Source: Paraglomus occultum
Taxonomy: Eukaryota > Glomeromycota > Glomeromycetes > Paraglomerales > Paraglomeraceae
Reading direction: 5' to 3'
Assembly (NCBI GenBank): GCA_910592205.1
Contig: CAJVPJ010000127.1
Coordinates: forward strand, 1-42,033
Length of the DNA: 42,033 nt
Below are positions 1 through 11,049 of the stretch, piece after piece; position 1 is the stretch's first letter, and each line of letters opens with the position of its first letter. Under the pieces are notes generated by a model. It was given only the letters and a program-made list of their open reading frames with translations. It did not search any database and had not been told where the DNA came from. The position numbers and the translations under genes were made by a program.

Positions 1-93
1 TGGACGATGTAACATTTGATACAAGTATCGCGACGTATATGCGAGCAAAATTGATTGTTTAATATTTAAATCACATGGTTTATTGTATCTTAC

Positions 94-860
94 CTTGGAT
101 ACAATTGAGCCTGGAATGGTCACGCATTGATCATGAAAGAATTCAAGCTTGATATTATGTGTCTCACATTCACTCTGGCATTCTTTGTCACGCTGTTGTT
201 CATCAACCTGACAACAAACGAATAGTTAAATGTCTCTTTAAACAGAAAATCTTCATTATAATACAAATCTTCCCTTACCTCGTACTCAATGTTAGCAAAC
301 ACGTGATTAACATTAATTATCCGACAAATGTCTGTCAACGTTCTCGCAATGTTTTTCCTCTCCTCTACTGTCTCTACAACCAACGGTATGTTTAGTGCAG
401 CCAGCTTCTCTTTTAATATCTTTAGATTTCTCATAATAAAATTGACTTTAATAGCTGCCGTATCGTGTAATTGCCAATCTTGCGGAGATATGATGTATAG
501 TGCAAACAGGAATTTACTATTTGCGTGGGCAATTCTGCTTGCGGTTGATAAAGCAGGATTGTCCTGTAATCTGAGGTCGGAACGAAACCACATTAAGCAG
601 TTTTCGTTGGAAAAACCGTAGGAGGATAGGCCAGATATGAAAGTCGTGATAGATGAGGGAGGAAAACTGGAAGCGGACGTTGGAGACCATTCGGAAGTAA
701 TCCTGAGTTTCGAAGTATTCTGCTTTCCTAGGGGAATTGCTAGCTTTCCCATAGACATCGTTTTCTGCCGTTCGCTGGGCGTTTGAAGTGAAGTTGTAAA
801 GTCTGCGGCTGTGGCTGCAGATTCCTTAATTGTAGAGGGTAACTTCCTCTTGGGTGGCAT
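94..860 (-). CDS. PHR1: DNA photolyase, class I CPD type (5' part, cut by window edge)
   Basis: Flavin-dependent photolyases of this family split cyclobutane pyrimidine dimers with blue light, in nucleus or mitochondria. Exon 1 is 279-860 (194 codons) and exon 2 is 94-207 (38 codons), joined by a 71-nt GT-AG intron. A third exon must lie left of the window, because exon 2 ends in a good donor (AAG|gtaaga). After a basic, Ser/Thr-rich leader of about 85 residues that could carry nuclear or mitochondrial targeting, the N-terminal antenna-binding Rossmann domain begins with MWFRSDLRLQDNPAL. It continues with the fungal-type PQDWQLHD, IKVNFIMRNLKIL and ANIEYE, then exon 2 gives LEFFHDQCVTIPGSIVSK. 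The FAD-binding half is not in the window. The ATG at 858-860 opens the frame. A cryptochrome is possible, but the PQDWQxHD signature favours yeast Phr1-type CPD photolyase. Confidence 0.9.
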
Positions 861-1797
861 CGTTAGAAATTGTCTTGTTATGTTTCGTGTTCTGCTGCGC
901 GTTATAATTGCCGGGAATAGCCGTGTCCGTGTGTGCTTCGTTTTTACGAGCAGTGTATGCGATCTGATAGTAATGTTTTTCCTTTCGATCTGGCAACATT
1001 TTGTGAATATTAATACTGATATGCGCGCGGGTTTATAAATCGGCGATCATGAAATTCGCGATCGCCGATGCACAGTTTCATATCAGCGATCATGAGCACC
1101 TGTCAGTTTGAATTGATGGTTAAAAACCATATATGTTTAATTGGTGATTTCATAATAACTGATACGTGAAAGTCTTCATTTTTTTTTCGTAAGGCCCAAT
1201 TTTATATGCCATAACAAGATTATTAACTTTTGCATCTTGAACACTGACGTGGAACAGTTATAGAAGTTGACTGCTAGTATGCAATAAACAGTAAATAATA
1301 TTCATATCAATATCCAAGCACAAATGCTCAAGGTATGAACGATATTCATCCTCTCATTCATATGTTAATACTATGTATGTCAATCAGTGTGCGTCACACG
1401 TCAGGCAGGGGGGTGCCAGATTAAATTATGGCATTCTTCCGGAAGGCAAAAATAGGGTTATCTTGGAAGCAGCTCTCCTTTATCACATTAAGTAATTACC
1501 TTGGACCGCAGTCATTCTAACGGACAATATTGGATGAATCAAAGCTCCCTAGGCAAGATGAGGGTTGAATTAAAATTTTCATTTACAATGAATAGCTTGT
1601 ACTTGACTAACTCTTGTCTTGCGATATCGCGTATTGAAACGCTAAACAATACTTAGCGTAAAGTAGACACAAGATAATTTATTCCTGGTTATAATAGCCT
1701 CAATACATGGTAATAATAGATCGACTGAATATATTGTACATACAAATTTAATATCTACAAGTAGATCATATAAAAATACAAGAATGTAGCTGATCAA
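861..1797. other. Intergenic stretch upstream of the photolyase gene
   Basis: No convincing coding sequence is visible. It holds the photolyase promoter side (861 to about 1100), including the inverted repeat at 1039-1069, and the 3' flank of the next minus-strand gene. The rest is AT-rich sequence with many stops in all frames. Confidence 0.5.
1039..1095. promoter_or_regulatory. 10-bp inverted repeat plus extra half-copy, upstream of photolyase
   Basis: Perfect 10-base arms ATCGGCGATC (1039-1048) and GATCGCCGAT (1060-1069) are separated by 11 bases. The string GGCGATCATGA (1042-1052) recurs as AGCGATCATGA at 1085-1095. The cluster lies about 180-235 bases upstream of the photolyase ATG and is GC-rich in AT-rich surroundings. 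Symmetric arms with a repeated half-site suggest a dimeric transcription factor site, perhaps for light or UV control of the repair gene. That role is inference. Confidence 0.4.
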
Positions 1798-2734
1798 TCA
1801 ATCTTCGTCCCTATAAAAAAACAACGCAAGGTTAATAATTATAGACACAATTATAAAGGAAAGTAGAAAAAAAAAAGACTTACCAAGGTCGCGGTATCAA
1901 CGCAATAGGAAGTACCCTAAATGAAGAGAAAAAATCATACCGTCATTAAAGCGATATTCTGACAATTATCAAGCCATAATACATCCAAATAACTTTTTGA
2001 TATTACCATGTGGCAGCTATCACAACACCATGACCGTGATCCTGCATTTTGATAATGCTAAATTGTAATCCAACCCAGGCCGATATGAATCCCCAGTACG
2101 GTGTCAATGCACTAACAGAACCGGCAATTGAACGTATGAACCCAACGAACGCCTGGCTGACGTTCTCAGCCTGATTCAAACGACCCATACAAGGAGTAGG
2201 AACGTAGATCTCGTAACCCCACCAGAAGACATGGACAGAGATTTCAGTCTCGGACGGGCGAACATGAGGTTTAGGTATGAGTTCTGTGGAATTGGACGAT
2301 TGAGTAACCGAAACTTCTGCACTAGGGTTTTCTGAGGAATTTGACGTCTCGGATGAGAATGTTGTTTTTGTCTCGGCACGATTAAATCTCATAAATGAAA
2401 ACCAAAAATGATTTGACTTCTTTGTAACTACGTTGCCGTTATCATCATTAACATTGTTGACATCATTAGTGCTCCCTTTCGTTTCCACTTCCTCCACTTG
2501 CTCTTCCTGCGTTGCAGTAGGATCCGGCATACTTTTGAGAATGTTGACAATATTCATTGCTGTATCATGTCTCTGCAAGGCCTTTACTGCACGTTTCTTC
2601 TTGTCGTCCTTAGTAACGGGTTCGCCCATTATTATATCTTTCACTTGGGAAGCAAGTTTCTCGTGATACTTTTCCTTCCTCGCTTGTTTCTTTGGACCTA
2701 TCCATAAGTCCATAAACTTGGGTGAAGTTAGCAT
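1798..2734 (-). CDS. Conserved fungal hypothetical protein with a hydrophobic C-terminal domain
   Basis: Three exons: 2007-2734, 1884-1916 and 1798-1810, with GT-AG introns of 90 and 73 nt. The 257-residue product starts at the ATG at 2732-2734. The N-terminal half is basic (GPKKQARKEKYHEKLASQ) and then low-complexity Ser/Asn/Glu-rich. The last 100 residues look like the conserved part: EISVHVFWWGYEIYVP, a hydrophobic stretch from FVGFIRSIAG to PYWGFISAWVGLQFS, then GHGVVIAATW. The two small exons add VLPIALIPRPWDED, an ending that resembles conserved hypothetical proteins of other fungi. The hydrophobic stretches could be membrane-embedded, but no signal peptide is seen. No catalytic motif is recognised and no function is proposed. 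The neat splice phases and the conserved-looking tail argue for a real gene. Confidence 0.72.
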
Positions 2735-4504
2735 GGTCGTTTATTTGTTTACTGAAGTGGGAGGCGAAATGGAATGACAGAGTGAGTGGTAAGTTTAACA
2801 ACGTGTATAAACTTATCGGACAGCAAGGAAGATAGGAAAGCGGGAAAGAAAGGAGGATAGAACGGGCATAGGAGAAAAGGGTGAAAGGGTGCTGAATCCA
2901 AAAAGGAGGCGAAGGTCTGGTTGCCGAATTGATTATTCCATGCGTATTTTATTTAATATTAACGTTTTTTCCTATAATAATAATAATAACCTCAGGGGTA
3001 GATCACAGGAAGGGGAATGGTGTTACAGTCATGTAGTGTGATGTTAAGTTGGCCAAATTGGTCATAATTTCCTATTTTGGATCCCATACTTGTTTGGTAT
3101 AAGAACCATTGCACTTTTCTATCTTATACTCGGAAGCCACCATGATAATCTCAACACTTTGTTTTTCTTTTCGAAAATAACAATAAAAGAAAAGGTTATT
3201 ATATACTAGCAATTGATTAAGCCTGGCTAGTATGTTCAGATATTTTTCAAAGAAACTAACGCTAAGAAAGATAATTTCTGTACATGAGACTTTTTTTTTA
3301 TTTTATCTTATCTGTTCCCATGCATGGTTTTGAGCTAACCCTTGTTTCTTATTGCGCTTCGGCGGAGAGAAAAACGTGTCCCGTTGATAACTCTGTACTT
3401 TGTTAACCTCCCTCTCCTGTTCAGAAGACCTGCGCGTTCTTGATACTTCATTAGGGACATTTTTCCTCGATAACCATCAAGGACTTTGCTTGTCTTTAGA
3501 TGCCATAACTTTGAACAAGAAAAATGAGCATAATGGTGAATCCACGCTGATGAAACAAACTCCTAAGTAAATGACTAACGAATGGACTATTTCAAATTGA
3601 AATTTATCATGTGTTACGGTCGGCAATTGTTTGGTTGGGAGAGCCAATTAAATCTTTAGCGTAGGCGTGTTCACTGCCCTTACTCCAGTGATGTCGTTTT
3701 GACTGAATGTTTCGTCTACAAGTGACCTAATTTCATTAATTTTCGTGCGCTTTTCTCACTCCCTATACGATGTACTTTCTGTACTCGTATCCGGATAAGT
3801 GTAAATTATTAACAACTATAATTTACGACGGAATCGAAGGAGAATATTTATTACTTTTTTTAAACAGGGCGGTCTCCGATCCGGTGTAATGATTAGTCAG
3901 TTTATCCGTCACTTGTTTCCTAAACTAATTAAACAATTAAAATCTATTATCGACGCGCTACAATAATTAACTAAACTTGCTTTCCGTTATTACATACTCG
4001 CTCAATGGACAGTTTCGCAAGCCAAAATGGGCTCTGACTACTTAAAACTTTTCGCCTAGGGGCTATGTAGGTATTGTCCAGATTAATTACGTACTCGCTC
4101 AATGGACAGTTTCGCAAGCCTGAATGGGCTCTAACTACTTGACCTTTTCGCCTAAGGGATATGTAGGTATTGTCCGAATTGATTAGTTGAAAATTCAAGT
4201 GAAGATAACAATAGGAAGAAATAAAATATAGAATTCAAATTTTAAAGAGAACAATTATTTATTTCCGTGGATTATTAAGAACAATCAAACAGCGCACGAC
4301 ATACACAACATGAGGGTGAACGATGGAATAGAGTCGCTTATATATCTTTTCTATTGCCGCTGTCGTCACCGTCGCCAATTTTTGAAACATCAAAATTATT
4401 TTCTAATTAGCGAATCTGGTATGACTATTTTATTAAATTGACCATATGACGACTGCGGGGGACTGCGGAGGATTGCGGAGGAAGATTTTATCATGTGACT
4501 CACT
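2735..4504. other. Intergenic stretch with CT-rich promoter tract and tandem duplication
   Basis: No convincing gene. About 2818-2910 is strongly purine-rich on the plus strand, so CT-rich on the coding strand of the 1798-2734 gene, 85-175 bases upstream of its ATG. That fits a fungal CT-rich promoter element. The stretch also holds the 97-bp tandem duplication (3988-4183) and a short GACTGCGG-type repeat near 4449-4482. Confidence 0.45.
3988..4183. repeat. 97-bp tandem direct duplication, two copies
   Basis: Copy 1 begins near 3988 and copy 2 near 4085. The anchor ACTCGCTCAATGGACAG is at 3996 and again at 4093, a period of 97. Both copies contain TTTCGCAAGCC, ATGGGCTCT and ATGTAGGTATTGTCC. 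They differ at roughly one base in ten plus one single-base indel, so the duplication is not recent. The minus-strand ORF through it (3971-4198) is a by-product of the repeat. Confidence 0.85.
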
Positions 4505-5059
4505 TTACTGCTTCAGCAGATCCGCCATTACCTTCCAGTTCATCAATGTCTCAAGTGTTGGTTTCAAAGAGTGCAACTGAACTGGAAATGCAAGCGGCGA
4601 ACCACAACTAAATCCCACATATAACCCGTTGTAAGGCAGTGTCACAGTATAGCATGCTCCTTCAAGAGCTGCAGTAAAACGAAGTTGTAAGTATGTACAC
4701 ATGCAGATACATATGCCACTTCCTATTCCGTTTCTTACATACTGCAAACTTGAATTCCATGAATGCACAATTGTTCTACATCTTTGTTGGAAAAAGGCAC
4801 TTCTTCTACTTCCACCATACGATCCAGGATAGACTTTAAAACCTTGTACATAGTTGAAGACATCAGCTGGGTAATAGAATAGGCAACTAAATATATAGGG
4901 TACAAATTTTGAGCAATGGAAAAATACCTGAGGGTTTTGCCCTGATCATACACAATTTTGTTCTCCCGCAGATTACCTGCAAATTCGCTTAAACTCAACT
5001 CTAGTCCCGTTGATTTGTGCTGGAGTATCTTTGGACATGGTTGTATTAACTGTTGCCAT
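4505..5059 (-). CDS. Small unrecognised three-exon protein
   Basis: Proposed exons: 4977-5059, 4743-4927 and 4505-4668, giving 143 residues from MATVNTTMSKDTPAQ to VMADLLKQ. Intron 2 (74 nt, GTATGT...CTGCAG) is convincing because it joins two reading frames in phase. Intron 1 is only 49 nt; without it the frame starts further upstream with a less protein-like N-terminus. The body, KRICRYFSIAQNLYPIYLVAYS, FSNKDVEQLCIHGIQV, then ACYTVTLPYNGLYVGFSCG, reads as a mixed alpha/beta globular protein. I recognise no family, signal peptide or membrane segment. A subunit of a larger complex would fit its size, but that is a guess. Confidence 0.55.
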
Positions 5060-5954
5060 TGGATCAAGAAAGTGATAGTACCTATTACTATCACGAGGAA
5101 CTTTTATTCACAACAAGGCGCTCACTAAAGTGCCAGTTTAGGCTGTTTTTATCTATCTATATTACATGCAATAAAAGCTCATGAGGGGGGATGTATCTAT
5201 TTTAATTTTTAGATGTTTGGATGATTGATTGTATTTTATTGGGGTGAGTCCAGGGGGTTTGTGGATCTATTTGTATATCAGTGGAGCAGAGGAAAAGGAT
5301 ACATCCTAGGAGTTGGTTCAGAATGTCTTCATGGCAAGGGGGCGCGTCACAATCTTGTGCAATATTATGCCGCATAGTGATCACGTGACACTACACGTGA
5401 TATGGGGAAAGCGCGCTGCTTGATAGTACGTCCCTTTCATCGTGTGGGTGTCGCGAATACTGAACCGATATCGCACTGCATAGCATTGCATACCGGCCAG
5501 CAGACATTTGCAGTTGTTTGGTGTGCTGCTTTCTATTCGTTGGAGAGGCCTCCTGTGATAACGATAATGTTCAGAAGTTTATTCCTCCCTTGTCGAATAG
5601 TGAGAGATTTATTTTATTGCAAAGAACCATATTAACATTAGGGAAATGAAATTTGTGGCCTAATTATTACGTAATAAAAGTTTAAATGCAGCCAATCAGC
5701 GTTTCGTGTTAACGTCACTACATAAACTGCACGATTCTGGCTGCTGGTACCTTCCCCTTTCGATATATCGGATTCGTAAGTGTCAATTATACTGTATATG
5801 CTTGCTTACGCATAAGCTGTTCGCCTGCCAGTGTCTAATACTCTTATATTTATTTGACATTTATTATTGTGTGCGTAGGCTGTTCGAATCGAATTACAGA
5901 TATTATATTCATGCGTGTACGTGTAAATACTTTTAGGAGGAGGGAACACGAAGG
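5060..5954. other. Intergenic stretch, no clear gene
   Basis: Only short ORFs (60-77 codons) with no recognisable motif, in both directions. It probably contains the divergent promoters of the gene ending at 4505 and the small ORF at 5955. Confidence 0.4.
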
Positions 5955-6200
5955 ATGGCGGCGCACAACGATAGTCTCAGCCTGAGCCTACTGGATTTTG
6001 AAAAATTCAGTAAACTTGCACTTGATGAACAAATAGACGATGTAGTCATTGTAGAAAAGCCAGCGGATGAAGAAAATTGCATAAAGGGAGAGGCACTTAA
6101 TGCAATCAGTGCATATTATTATTGGATAATGGGAATGTTACACAAATGGCCACACAAACTTGGTAAACTTAAGAAAACTGTTGCTTTTTCAGTTAATTAA
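5955..6200 (+). CDS. Possible small gene or first exon, unknown product
   Basis: The ORF gives 81 residues, starting MAAHNDSLSLSLLDFEKF with a good start context (cgaaggATGG). The first 50 residues (FSKLALDEQIDDVVIVEK, then an acidic stretch) look like a real protein, whereas the end (WPHKLGKLKKTVAFSVN) is less convincing. The gene may be spliced onward: an open, protein-like stretch lies at about 6395-6508 on the same strand. No family is recognised. It could also be a truncated gene copy. Confidence 0.35.
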   Translation: MAAHNDSLSLSLLDFEKFSKLALDEQIDDVVIVEKPADEENCIKGEALNAISAYYYWIMGMLHKWPHKLGKLKKTVAFSVN

Positions 6201-6796
6201 AAATTTTAAACCGTAACTTTTATTCCTTTTGTCTGCTCTATCATGAAAGTCGGGTATTTTATTTCCGGCTTTAGGTGTCCCGACCATACAATTTTCCGGT
6301 TTTTTTTTTACACACTGTAAATATAAAAATACATAATCTTAAAGCATAAGTCTAGCTACCGTACATTCTATTTGAGCTATTTATAAAACGGGTCTGTCGA
6401 GACCGTAAATTTTGATGGCGATGCTGGCTGGGAACAAGTCTTATGTCCCTGGATGACTGCAGTACTCCAAAAATACGGTGGAACGAGAAACAGCAAGTAC
6501 ATCTGATAGCCTTTCCCATGCATCAAATTTAATCGCCAGTTAGTCTTTCGGAATCAGCTATTTAAAGAAATCGCGTGTAATACGAATATTAATATCTTTA
6601 TGCATTATAATTATTTCAATGAATTCACTGAAACGAACACCACCTTGGGTTCAACAATAAGAACACGCATGCGTTCAAGACATTTTGCTTCTGCCAATTT
6701 ACTCCTCATGCGTCGACGTTTTCTTCATATACAACCTTTTATTCATTCTCTAAAATTACTCACATTATTTACCTATTCACCAATCTATTTTCGTCT
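6201..6796. other. Intergenic stretch with an orphan coding-like fragment
   Basis: About 6395-6508 on the plus strand reads TVNFDGDAGWEQVLCP, then WMTAVLQKYGGTRNSKYI and stops. An in-frame stop lies just upstream, so it can only be an exon or a gene relic. The right part is the 3' flank of the TCD gene. Nothing else is seen. Confidence 0.35.
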
Positions 6797-8733
6797 CTAC
6801 CGAAAAGCAGAAATCCTCTCTTCCTCTCGGAATCTCTTCTTGACCAAATCGACAACGCGTTTATCATATACCTCCTCAGGCGACGCACTAATCTTTTCAT
6901 GTGCGGCTGCTTCCTTTTTCGTCATCACGACGCAATTTTGAGGAGACAGCGGTTGATTCCGATCCCATCTTATGAGAGTTAGTTTGTCTATAGCGGAAGA
7001 AACGGCACTGCGACCACGCCATATTTCTTCAAATATATAGCTTACATCGCGTTGGTCTAGTGGTATTGTGCTTTTAAAATTATAGGATTAATATGTTAAA
7101 TTAATAATTAATATTTATAATTTTTAACTTAACTCTGCTATCGTTATTGTTGTTATTCGTTCTCCGTTCTACGTTCTCCTATTCATACTCACTCGTTCCC
7201 GAACAACTTCTTTTCCCTCACTATTAACTCACGGTGTAATCGTGCGTAAAGTGCGTCACGATGTTTATTGGGCAACGGTTCAATTTCATATCCTGTAATG
7301 CTTGTTATAGTATGTGTTGCAATAGTCATGCCGAACATTGCAGGAATTGTTCCTAAAAAATAAATCGATACAGTAGTTCTTAGTAATGTCAGTTGAATAA
7401 AAGACCTTTGTTAAGGTTCGTTACTTACCTAATACAGGAAGTATTCTTGATCTGAAATCAGGTAACGTCGCATATTCATCTGCTGTCTCAACGCGTGTTT
7501 CATCTGTCAAAAAGCGAACGATTATGTAAACAACGTGATACAACAGCTAATTAAATATAATATCGCGTGTTACACACCGAGTGGGAGCAGCTTGATGTTT
7601 GGTTTCTCGGTGGAGTAAACGACAGTGATCCCCGATCCTATGCCAAGTTTGTGAAGTCTTCGGCGAACAGCCCTTGCAAGAGGGTCCTCTGTGAGAGCAT
7701 GTTTATAGGCGTTGCAGATTAAACGCGATGTACACATCTGTCCAACATCAACTCTTTACATACCTTTAGTCTCACTAATATCACTTATTTGAATGCGTGA
7801 CGGATCTGCTTTTGCTCCTGCACCCATAGAACTCACGATCTACAATAATGAATGAATAAGGATATTTTATTATAATATTTTTACTCATTAAACATCATTG
7901 TATTTTCTCCTCAGTTATTCATGTTACCTACCGGAAGCTTTTTATCGTAGCAATATTTTAACAAATGCAGCTTAGTGTCAATGTTGTCAATGGCATCGAT
8001 GATAAAATCCGGGTTTCCTAATTAAAAAACACCTGACGAGTTGTACGTGAATAAAGACGACAACGATAATATGATAGTAACCATGACTAAACCAAATCAG
8101 CTTCGTTGCACGCGTATTTACAAGTAACAACGCAAACACTAATAAATTCTCACCGCTTAACAGCCGTTCAGCATTTTCTTCTTCGAACAAATCAACAACA
8201 GCCTCAACCTTAGCCCAAGGCACAATGTTTTTCGCATGCTTTTGCAGACAGACAACCTTTGGAGTCCCAACATCAGCATGCGTAGCAACCGAATGTCTGT
8301 TTAAACTGCTCAAAGTCACTTGATCAAAATCAATCAGCCTGATCTTCTCCAAGCCCGACCTCAACAACATTATCGCTGCCCATGATCCAACACCTCCGGC
8401 GCCAACTATGATTACGAATGATTTACGTAGCTTATCGATACCTTCCTCCCCTATAAAGGCAATGTTGCGTGCGAGTTGTTCTTTGATTAGAGATTCGTCA
8501 TATTTTGTAGGGAGGATGGGATGTCCGGTAATTGAATGTGTGGATGCGACGGCAGGCGGTGGAAGAGACGAAAGTTCTTCCTTTAAAGCGCGTGTGCGAG
8601 AATTCCGTTGTGACGATTGGTAAGCATAAATTGATACAGCAGTCAGCAGAGAGGCCGCAAGAGCTGTGACGGTTAGGTGAGACGTAGGGTGGTGGATGAT
8701 AGTGGAGAGGATCGATTGAGATGATGACGACAT
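6797..8733 (-). CDS. TCD1: tRNA threonylcarbamoyladenosine dehydratase (TCD1/TCD2 family)
   Basis: Fungal Tcd proteins are ThiF/E1-like ATP-dependent enzymes that cyclise t6A at tRNA position 37 to ct6A; in yeast they sit on the mitochondrial outer membrane. Seven exons: 8154-8733, 8017-7932, 7839-7764, 7688-7578, 7503-7429, 7352-7193 and 7070-6797, giving 453 residues (yeast about 430-450). Residues 20-40 form a single membrane segment. The nucleotide-binding loop VGAGGVGSW is at 110-118, followed by LIDFDQVTLSSLNRH and NPDFIIDAIDN. Further family blocks are SSMGAGAKADPSR, LPVLGTIPAMFG and the fungal C-terminal region (YIFEEIWRGRS, PLSPQNCVVMTKKEA, LVKKRFREEERIS). An upstream in-frame ATG at 8776-8778 would add 15 residues. 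Two paralogues exist in yeast, so the exact orthologue is uncertain. Confidence 0.9.
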
Positions 8734-11049
8734 GGATATTTTAAACCGTCTGTCACTCTTTTCTATTTTCCAATTCATATTTAAATCGTAAAAAGTTTTG
8801 GTGTAACCTAATTACGTCATCTTTGCTAATCATCGGAATATCAACATCACTAATATAATACTAATAACGATAAAGAACAAAATTCCCTTTTGTCTTGTTG
8901 TAGTACAAGTATTAGCGAAGGGTTATCTTATTGGTTGTCAAAACCATATTAGAATACGTGCATTGGGCAAATTGGGCAGGGGCTACCGAGAGAAAGAACT
9001 GGCTTCGTTCTTCCTTTGTAATGGTTACTGCATTGTAGTGATAGGTATTACTAGTTCTGGCTTTATATCGTCATCATGCCAAGAAATAGAATAATGTAAT
9101 CAAGTATGACAAGCAAGTGTAAAGGATGTTATTATTTGTCTAATATGGTAATACTACGTCACCCCAAAATTCTTCCCATTATTAATTGCAATCCTTACAA
9201 TCACATATCACGCGAACACACTGAATTATCAAGACGATATACGATACGTCTTATACATCAGGTGTGCGTTTTATTGGTACGAAGATGGTGCTAGATATTT
9301 CTCTGTATTTTAAATTGATCCGCAAGCTAAACTACTCGTTATACGCCAACTGAAATTTTGGGGATGTTTATTCTGTTCATAAAATAGATTTCATTAATTT
9401 TGGGATCGATAATCTAGCGATTTGCAGGTTCATAATAGTTTTAAGTTTTCAAAGTTTCAATACGGGCCTAAGACTTTGGGTGTCGTATGTGAAAATGTTT
9501 TATTACCTTTGTCTCAATAAAGATAAATGATGGTAGGACCATTTATGCAATCACATTCTATGGCCAGCGCGCATGGTAAGAAAGTTATACCCTTGTTCAG
9601 GTCAACAGCCAATATATTTAACGCTATGGCCTCTCTCTCTCAAGGTTACAAAAGCCCTGGAAAAGGAACGATGAGTGTGTTTGGAATCGAGGGATAAAGA
9701 TCCGAGGTTTGAGAGAAAGGGTAAACGAAAAATAAGGTTGGATTCATAAGAGTAAGAAACAAGGAAATGGCAAGGGTCGAATTCAATGTAAATAGCACAA
9801 TCTGTATCGAATATTTGAAACGGTTAATGTGCGACCTCATGTTCCGAGACTATATCGAGAAATGAGTTATAATCGTTATTAAACAAGATAAAGAAGTGGA
9901 GGCAAAATTAATAAACATCGATTAACATAACCGTTAGTCCGATATAGTTTAGTGTTTATTAAAGACAGACAAACATGCCCGAGCTTACTAAACGATTTAT
10001 CTTTTGAGCTCAAGAACTCGGTGCTTTTTGCGCTACGTCAAATTTGGAAGTAAACAATTTCGTCGCTTCGAACGTCATATCTTTAATTACATCGACAGAG
10101 ATCTTCCAGATACTAATAATAGATCGGTTGGTTCTTTATTACAAATATGGTGTCCTTTTTCAATCAACTGACTAGACAAAATCGGAAGCGCTTGTAAAAG
10201 AATCTTCTCTTTCGAATGAAAGAGGCCGAACCAGTGAGAGACTTTAGAGATCATTTAACGAAGCTCTGCAAGTTGCAAGTTAGTTGTGTGACATTACGTC
10301 GGCACTTATCGAGAGAATATGCAGGTTGCTATCGGCGTTAGGGATAGTGTCTTGCAACATGGCATGACTTCTGTTCGAAATTGAGACTATATTATTTATT
10401 CAACAATGACTCTTAATTATAATACGAACTTCAGACAGGTAAGTTCCAAATATGCATAACGAACGTAACGGTGACATAAACAAATTGGGCATCAATTACG
10501 CTTGAAATGTTTCAGAAGTTGCCGGTTGTACGTTGAAACAAATATAGACTAATGCCAATTCGGGAAGACGAATGCTTAATTTTCAATTAATGTAAATGTA
10601 TACGACTGTCCAATGCTCATTGATCTGGCAAGCTGTCGTGGCTGCGCACGAATGAAACAGTAAAACATTACTATATTCGCTTAGTCTATAATACATTCCA
10701 ACAAAATAATAATTAATTCTCTAGTCATTCATTCCGGCTTTTCGTTTCGTAAAGGTTGCATATTACCTCTTTGGGTGCCACAAAGCCCATTTTATTAACG
10801 TCTTTTATCTGCAACTCTATATATATATATATATCTAACTATTTTGACCTTTTATTTTTTTTTAATCCTTCTTTCCTTAAAGTTGAAAACAACCACACTC
10901 ATTACCTTTCCACAATCTTTCGTGTCCTCTCAATCTTTTGAGGAATCCTCGGTTTATAAATACCGTTTACTGGTGTTAAATATACTAGCAGTTAAACTCC
11001 ATATTCTGCTTGGTGTAATAACCGCTGCTATTATCTATTTGCTGGTCGA
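8734..11049. other. Long intergenic stretch, shared promoter region
   Basis: The flanking genes are divergent (TCD minus, RhoGEF plus). No ORF over 70 codons carries a recognisable motif and no tRNA-like structure was found. A short AT dinucleotide run lies at about 10818-10833. The last 200 bases before the RhoGEF ATG contain a CT-rich segment (about 10840-10940) and the TATA-like GTTTATAAATA near 10951-10961. Confidence 0.45.

Noticed and set aside
5202-5384. Minus-strand ORF of 60 codons
   Set aside because: Short, no motif, no supporting splice sites or homologous pattern.
7049-7067. tRNA-like 5' half (GCGTTGGTCTAGTGGTATT with an A-box) on the plus strand
   Set aside because: No B-box or 3' acceptor arm follows. 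On the minus strand these bases encode PLDQRD at the start of the last TCD exon, which fits the protein family, so the match is chance.
9646-9840. Minus-strand ORF with hydrophobic composition
   Set aside because: T-rich sequence gives chance hydrophobic ORFs. No start context or family motif.
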